A DNA stretch of 64,000 nt from Ruminococcus sp. (GTDB lineage Bacteria > Bacillota > Clostridia > Oscillospirales > Ruminococcaceae), in NCBI GenBank assembly GCA_017542125.1, contig JAFXXU010000045.1, positions 51,998-115,997 on the forward strand, in the 5' to 3' direction. The notes under the pieces are model-generated. The model had not been told where the DNA came from. It searched no databases and was given only the letters and a program-made list of their open reading frames with translations. This document shows, one piece after another, positions 59,603 to 64,000 of this stretch (its first letter is position 1; every line of letters starts with the position of its first letter). The position numbers and the translations under genes were made by a program.

Positions 59603-61060
59603 TTAAACCTCAAGGTTGGAATAAACCTGCTTAACGTCGGTCTTGAACTTAGCAAGAGCCTCGTCATAGGTGGAATTGCCAAGGAAGTAATCCTTCATAG
59701 CGCCCTGGAACTTCTCGTTGCAGCCCTGGTCATAAGCAGACAGCTTGTTGCTGAGGTCGATCTTCTCAGCAGCCTCAGTCAGAAGAGCCAGATGGTTCTG
59801 ACCGCCGAGGAAGTCATTCTTGTATCCGCCGTCGATGAGCTTCTTGATAGCAGTCTTGTTGTTGGTGTAGTCCTGCTCGCCCTCAGTGATGGAAGCCATG
59901 ATGTCAGCGTTGCAAGTGAGCTTCAGCATGATATCCTTAACGATGTCATTGTTATCAGCTGTAGCGCAGCCGCAGATCCATGTGCCGCCCCAGAAGTAAG
60001 CCTGAGGACCGGGGCAAGCTCTCCACTCGCCGTAACCGCCGTTGCCGACCTTAGCGTTGGAACCGTCATCCTTGATCTCCTCGTTAACAGTGTTGGGCAG
60101 GAGGGTGAAAGGAATGCCCCAAGTGGAGAAGAAGTAACCGAAGGTCTTACCGTCGATCTTCTGGCCAGCCTTCCAGTTATCATCCCACAGACCGGTCTTG
60201 TTGTTGTAGCCGGCGTCAGTGAACTTCTTGGTCTGCTCAACCCATTCAGTGAGCTTAGGATCGATAGTGATCTTGTTATCGGTAACCCAAGGAGCAGAAA
60301 CGTTGTTGGAGTAGCATCTGTAAGTATCATCGAAACCGGAAACGATAGCGATGCCTTTTTCCTTCAGCTTAGCAGCAGCAGCCTCGAACTTGGTCCAGTC
60401 AGAAAGCTCAGCCTGGATCTTATCGGGCTCATCGGTGCCGAATACATCTCTAGCATATACAGCGTTGTAGAGGAAGAGGCCGGGAGTTGCCTGCCAGGAA
60501 ACGCCCTTCAGAACGCCGTTAGCATCGGTCATAACATCCTTGGTGTACTTGTACTGATCCTTCAGGTCATCATCGGTAAGACCGATGGTAGCCTTAACGT
60601 CAGAAGCAGCAGTACCGTTAACATACTTAAGAGCGTAGTCAGCCTCTACGAGGAAGATATCGATCTTCATAGCGTCGTTAGCCTGAGTGCTCAGAGCCTC
60701 ATCGAGCTTGGTCTGGTAAACGTTACCCTCGTTGGTGTTTACCTCGAAGTGATACTTAACGCCATCCCAGAGAGCGGTGTCTCTGTTGGGCCAGTAATAC
60801 TTCTCAAATCTGTCCTTGAACTCGGTGTTCCAGCAGTAGATGTTAACTACCTTAGCGGAGTCAAGACCATCAAGGCTCTCAGCGTTATCAGCTGCTACAG
60901 CCTCGCCGCCCTTGCTCTCGTCTGCTGCTTTGCTGGTGTTGTCGCCTGCTGCAGAATTGGTGTCAGCAGTGGAGCTAGAGCTGTCGCCGCAGCCTGCCAT
61001 AAGGGTAGCTGCCATCATAACAGCGAAGGAACCAGCAAGTACTTTCTTTAACTGTGCCAT
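59603..61060 (-). CDS. Sugar ABC transporter substrate-binding lipoprotein
   Basis: A 485-residue extracellular binding protein of the family 1 (MalE-like) type. The lipobox LMAGC puts the lipidated Cys at 24, followed by a Ser/Asp/Ala-rich linker. The domain has VNIYCWNTEFKDRFEKYYWPN, an unusually complete N-lobe start. The N-terminal signal is MAQLKKVLAGSFAVMMAATLMAGC. ATG follows AAGGAGG. It is 66 bases downstream of lacI. The sugar is unknown; mannan- or xylan-derived oligosaccharides are possible. Confidence 0.95.
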   Translation of the reverse strand: MAQLKKVLAGSFAVMMAATLMAGCGDSSSSTADTNSAAGDNTSKAADESKGGEAVAADNAESLDGLDSAKVVNIYCWNTEFKDRFEKYYWPNRDTALWDGVKYHFEVNTNEGNVYQTKLDEALSTQANDAMKIDIFLVEADYALKYVNGTAASDVKATIGLTDDDLKDQYKYTKDVMTDANGVLKGVSWQATPGLFLYNAVYARDVFGTDEPDKIQAELSDWTKFEAAAAKLKEKGIAIVSGFDDTYRCYSNNVSAPWVTDNKITIDPKLTEWVEQTKKFTDAGYNNKTGLWDDNWKAGQKIDGKTFGYFFSTWGIPFTLLPNTVNEEIKDDGSNAKVGNGGYGEWRACPGPQAYFWGGTWICGCATADNNDIVKDIMLKLTCNADIMASITEGEQDYTNNKTAIKKLIDGGYKNDFLGGQNHLALLTEAAEKIDLSNKLSAYDQGCNEKFQGAMKDYFLGNSTYDEALAKFKTDVKQVYSNLEV

Positions 61061-61126
61061 AATAAATTTCCTCCTTAAATTTGCATTATATTTGTTGTCC
61101 GCGGCTTATTCCGCGTAACTAAATGC

Positions 61127-62137
61127 CTAAAGCTTCTTAACGGATCCTCCCTCGAGGAACTGTCCGTCAACAGTGATGACCTCCGTAAAGGTCGTCTGGG
61201 GGTTTTCGATCAGAGAGATCAGCTTCCGCGCCGCTGTAGATCCTATTCTCGGAGTATCCTGAGTATAGGTCGTCAGCCTCGGTGAAAGCAGCTGCGAGAA
61301 GGCTATACCGTCGTACCCTACGACCGATATATCATCCGGTACTGACAGGCCGCCGTCCTTGATGGCATTGAGGCCGCCTATCGCCGCATAATCGTCGGGC
61401 ATAAAGATACAAGTGGGAAGCTCTCTGCCCTTCAGCAGCTTTTTAGTGAGCTGGTATGTATTATCGGGATTGCAGTAATCTCCGACCAGCAGCCATTCCG
61501 GTCGGACCTCGATGCCTCTGCTCACGCAAGCCTTATAGAAGCCAGCGAGACGTTTTTCAGCGACAGCCGATTTCTTTCCCTGAATGTATGCGATCTTCTT
61601 ATGACCGCAGTCCACAGCATAATTGAGGAGCTTCTCCATCCCGCTCTCGTTATTTGAGACGATCGCGGTACGGCAGTCAAAGATGTGATCGATCGTAACG
61701 ACGGGTATATCGCCGTTAATCACCTCAAAGACATCAGGTGTTGTGAAATCGGTGCATGCAATAACGATCCCATCAACACTCCGGTACTTACAGTGTTCAT
61801 ACGTTGACATATGCCTGCCGCCGATATCCTTATTACTAATGAACGTGATATCGTACCCCGCAAGCTCAGCCTCCGTCTTGAAGCTGTTGAGCACCTTAGC
61901 GAAGAACTCGTGGGTCAGACCCCTGCCAGCCTCGTCAAGAAACATAACGCCTAGATTGTACGTCCTGTTTGTTTTCAAGGCTCGTGCCTGAGCGTTAGGA
62001 AAGTATCCCATCTCTCTGGCAGTTCTGATAAGCCTTTCACGGGTCGCTTCACTGACATCCTTATGACCGTTGAGCGCCTTGCTCACTGTTGCAACCGAAA
62101 CGCCGCAGCGAGCGGAAATGTCCTTTAACGATACCAA
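61127..62137 (-). CDS. LacI-family transcriptional regulator
   Basis: A 336-residue repressor. The N-terminal HTH (SLKDISARCGVSVATVSKALNGHKDVSEATRERL) is typical LacI. A periplasmic-binding-protein-like sensor domain follows (HEFFAKVLNSFKTEAELAGYDITFI..., ending PRIGSTAARKLISLIENPQTTF). TTG at 62137 follows AAAGGCGGA. It likely represses its own operon via the two AAACGTTT sites upstream (62162-62173, 62209-62216) and is relieved by the imported sugar. Confidence 0.95.
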   Translation of the reverse strand: MVSLKDISARCGVSVATVSKALNGHKDVSEATRERLIRTAREMGYFPNAQARALKTNRTYNLGVMFLDEAGRGLTHEFFAKVLNSFKTEAELAGYDITFISNKDIGGRHMSTYEHCKYRSVDGIVIACTDFTTPDVFEVINGDIPVVTIDHIFDCRTAIVSNNESGMEKLLNYAVDCGHKKIAYIQGKKSAVAEKRLAGFYKACVSRGIEVRPEWLLVGDYCNPDNTYQLTKKLLKGRELPTCIFMPDDYAAIGGLNAIKDGGLSVPDDISVVGYDGIAFSQLLSPRLTTYTQDTPRIGSTAARKLISLIENPQTTFTEVITVDGQFLEGGSVKKL

Positions 62138-62161
62138 TGGTATTTCCGCCTTTCTCTTAAT

Positions 62162-62173
62162 TTAAACGTTTAA
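62162..62173. promoter_or_regulatory. LacI operator, proximal
   Basis: TTAAACGTTTAA is a 12-bp perfect palindrome with the central CG typical of LacI-family sites, downstream of the promoter -10. Confidence 0.82.
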
Positions 62174-62179
62174 GTTAGC

Positions 62180-62210
62180 CTTATACGCTCAAATTACAGA
62201 AGTATCTCAA
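62180..62210 (-). promoter_or_regulatory. Promoter of the lacI-sugar ABC operon
   Basis: On the minus strand TTGAGA (62205-62210), a 19-base spacer and TATAAG (62180-62185), between the two LacI operators. The long spacer makes this a weaker call. Confidence 0.5.
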
Positions 62211-62216
62211 ACGTTT
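62209..62216. promoter_or_regulatory. LacI operator, distal
   Basis: AAACGTTT overlaps the -35 region. Its centre is 45 bases from that of the proximal operator, which would allow a loop or cooperative binding. The rest of 62217-62650 is AT-rich with two ATTTCGGTCA direct repeats and no gene. Confidence 0.7.
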
Positions 62217-62652
62217 CCGTTAATAAAAATATACAATATTTCTTTCTGAATTTCAAGCACTTTTCTGTTTTTTTCTGCTCTGTGTAATAAAATATGGAGA
62301 TGTACACAAATATTAGCGTTTATATCTGTGCATCCTGCTCATATTTTAATGGGTATTGTAACCGATTTGTAACGATTTCAGAGCTTCCGGAGCCCTCTCC
62401 TCCCACCCCGGAAAAGCATTTTTCTACCCCTGAAACGGGGTGGGCAGTTTTGATACTAATTATCTAAAAATGTTGTTTACCCTTGGTGTAAATTTACTAA
62501 ACAATTGTCACATTTCGGTCAAAGACAGCCCTTTTAATCGTTTTCGGACAAATTTCGGTCAGTTCCATATTTCCCCTGTATTTGAGGTCTGAACGGGTCA
62601 TTTCAAGCCATTTACACCTTATATAGTACCCCGCTTCCCTGCCCTGTGACGC

Positions 62653-62686
62653 AAAAATGACCGGCGTATATTTCAACGCCGGCCAT
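62653..62686 (-). terminator. Terminator of the repeat surface protein gene
   Basis: On the minus strand TGGCCGGCGT pairs with ACGCCGGTCA and is followed by TTTTTG. Confidence 0.88.
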
Positions 62687-62695
62687 ATTGATTGA

Positions 62696-64000
62696 TTACT
62701 TCTGCTCTTTTCTCTTTGCGAGAACTATTGCAGCTGCTCCGATCAGCAGAACAGGTGCGAATGCTGCGCCTGCGCCGGTATTGGGAGTCTCGTCGTCGCC
62801 GCCGGGTTTCTTGCCGCCCTCGTCATCGCCGCCGTCGGTGTCTTCACCGTCTCCGTCGGTCTTTCTGCCGTCGTTGTCCTCGCCGCCCTTAGGAGTATCG
62901 TCCTCGCCGTCGGACTTGCCGGGCTTGTCGTCGTCTCCGTCGGACTTGCCGGGAGTATCGTCGCCGCCGTCGGTGCCGTCGCCGTCACCGGGCTTGTCCT
63001 CGCCACCGGGAGTGTCGTCGCCCTCGCCGGGAGTATCGTCGCCGCCGGGATTATCGCCGCCGGCCTCTTCGTCAGAAGACTTCTTGGCATCGCATACCTT
63101 GATCACAAGCTTGCCCTCGGTGCTGTTATCTACCAGATAGTAGCCGTCCTTGTTCTCTGCATCGGGCTGATCCTTCACATCGGTTCCGGTCACGCTGGTG
63201 ATCTTGCCGTTTTCGTCAACAACGAATGTAACTGTAGAGGTTATTACCTTGTACTCGTCGCCGTCTTCGGTGGTGATCTTGTCGCCGGTCTCGGTCAGAG
63301 TATAGGTGCCCTTGCCAAGCTCGAAGGTCTTTTCCTTCTCGTTGGGAGTGGAGGTCCAGGTCAGGGTGAAGTTATTGTCGGTGCCCTTTACTGTGATAGT
63401 AGCGCCGTCGATCTCGTTCTCGCCTGTGATGTCGCGCTTGGTGATTGTTACGCTTGCCTTTTCCTCGGGCTTCTCAGCGTCACATACCTTGATGGTGAGC
63501 TTGCCCTCTGTGCTGTTGTCTACCAGATAGTAGCCGTCCTTGTTCTCTGCATCGGGCTGATCCTTCACATCGGTTCCGGTCACGCTGGTGATCTTGCCGT
63601 TTTCGTCAACGACGAATGTTACGGTAGAGGTTATTACCTTGTACTCGTCGCCGTCTTCGGTGGTGATCTTGTCGCCGGTCTCGGTCAGAGTGTAAGTGCC
63701 CTTACCAAGCTCGAAGGTCTTTTCCTTCTCGTTGGGAGTGGAGGTCCAGGTCAGAGTGAAGTTATTGTCGGTGCCCTTTACTGTGATAGTAGCGCCGTCG
63801 ATCTCGTTCTCACCTGTGATATCGCGCTTGGTGATGGTGATCTGTGCCTTTTCCTCGGGCTTCTCTGCGTCACATACCTTGATGGTGAGCTTGCCCTCAG
63901 TGCTGTTGTCTACCAGATAGTAGCCGTCCTTGTTCTCTGCATCGGGCTGATCCTTCACATCGGTTCCGGTCACGCTGGTGATCTTGCCGTTTTCGTCAAC
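62696..64000 (-). CDS. Sortase-anchored surface protein with tandem repeats, N-terminus outside the window
   Basis: The C-terminal 434 residues of a longer protein; the frame is open to the right edge. It contains near-identical ~130-residue units (ITKRDITGENEIDGATITVKGTDNNF...) that look like SpaA/Cna_B-type beta-sandwich modules. They are followed by an Asp/Gly/Pro-rich linker and the sorting signal TPNTGAG (PNTG at 62774-62785), a hydrophobic segment and KRKEQK. It is probably a wall-attached adhesin or pilin-like protein cleaved by the sortase at 35761-36507 or another one. It is separated from lacI by its terminator. Confidence 0.9.
   Translation of the reverse strand, partial: VDENGKITSVTGTDVKDQPDAENKDGYYLVDNSTEGKLTIKVCDAEKPEEKAQITITKRDITGENEIDGATITVKGTDNNFTLTWTSTPNEKEKTFELGKGTYTLTETGDKITTEDGDEYKVITSTVTFVVDENGKITSVTGTDVKDQPDAENKDGYYLVDNSTEGKLTIKVCDAEKPEEKASVTITKRDITGENEIDGATITVKGTDNNFTLTWTSTPNEKEKTFELGKGTYTLTETGDKITTEDGDEYKVITSTVTFVVDENGKITSVTGTDVKDQPDAENKDGYYLVDNSTEGKLVIKVCDAKKSSDEEAGGDNPGGDDTPGEGDDTPGGEDKPGDGDGTDGGDDTPGKSDGDDDKPGKSDGEDDTPKGGEDNDGRKTDGDGEDTDGGDDEGGKKPGGDDETPNTGAGAAFAPVLLIGAAAIVLAKRKEQK
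63066..64000 (-). repeat. Tandem ~390-base coding repeats
   Basis: Two complete units (about 63066-63455 and 63456-63845) and part of a third (63846-64000) are offset by exactly 390 bases (130 codons). The units are nearly identical at the DNA level, so recent duplication or gene conversion is likely. More copies are expected beyond the right edge. Confidence 0.9.

Noticed and set aside
59576-61051. 491-codon open frame opposite the sugar-binding protein
   Set aside because: Antisense shadow; the sense strand has the lipobox and binding-protein features.
62696-64000. CRISPR-like direct repeats
   Set aside because: The repeat unit is 390 bases, coding and contiguous, with no spacers.

Overview
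The window reads as a contiguous piece of a Gram-positive, anaerobic, carbohydrate-using Clostridia chromosome, most like Ruminococcus or a close relative in the Oscillospiraceae. Supporting signs are a CIRCE/HrcA heat-shock operon, a T-box riboswitch, sortase and sortase substrates, RNase Y, an ECF transporter, indolepyruvate:ferredoxin oxidoreductase, rubredoxin/rubrerythrin oxygen-defence proteins, a Re-type citrate synthase-like enzyme and a GH130 mannoside phosphorylase. The genus is an inference; no rRNA or other taxonomic marker is present. No tRNA, rRNA, CRISPR, prophage or intact insertion sequence was found. Many promoters are TTGACA/TATAAT-like with a 17-base spacer, and most genes have a strong AGGAGG-type ribosome binding site.

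Layout. 0-2.7 kb: edge of a basic protein and a degenerate sugar-nucleotidyltransferase/phosphomannomutase-like fusion. 2.7-6.1 kb: a leftward operon headed by a T-box with a tyrosine (UAC) specifier, running through two membrane-protein genes and a cupin gene to tyrS. 6.1-8.6 kb: cytidylate-kinase-like protein, SDR oxidoreductase, sugar nucleotidyltransferase. 8.8-13.9 kb: a small inverted-repeat element, then a rightward operon of citrate synthase-like enzyme, GntR regulator (with a palindromic operator over the promoter), RecD2 helicase and Nudix hydrolase. 13.9-17 kb: glmM, a GlmU-like acyltransferase and a PHP phosphoesterase. 17.2-19.4 kb: a small protein and a flavin-reductase/double-rubredoxin fusion, then a lipoprotein. 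19.4-21.2 kb: the two-gene GGGtGRT / NifU-like module of unknown function. 21.3-26.8 kb: C_GCAxxG_C_C protein, C39-like protein, methyltransferase, beta-CASP nuclease, cyclophilin and two unknown proteins. 27-34 kb: a tail-anchored J-like protein next to hrcA-grpE-dnaK-dnaJ, then reverse rubrerythrin. 34.8-37.2 kb: sortase, its likely substrate and a membrane partner. 37.7-40.4 kb: GH130 phosphorylase and pyruvate kinase.

40.6-49.4 kb is one long leftward gene train: ecfA, YoaK-like, ecfT, truA, DUF5711-like, cvpA-like, clpE-like, pyrE. 49.4-51.9 kb: iorAB. 52-57.6 kb: small membrane proteins, a glycosyltransferase, an O-antigen-ligase-like protein and RNase Y. 57.6-62.2 kb: a lacI-regulated sugar ABC importer (binding protein and two permeases, no ATPase). 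The right edge holds the C-terminal part of a sortase-anchored surface protein built of nearly identical 390-base repeats.

The best candidates for undescribed biology are the GGGtGRT/NifU-like pair, the sortase cassette with its non-canonical anchor motif, the tail-anchored J-like protein beside the chaperone operon, the catalytically degenerate fusion protein, and the modular hairpin/TIR repeats scattered between genes.
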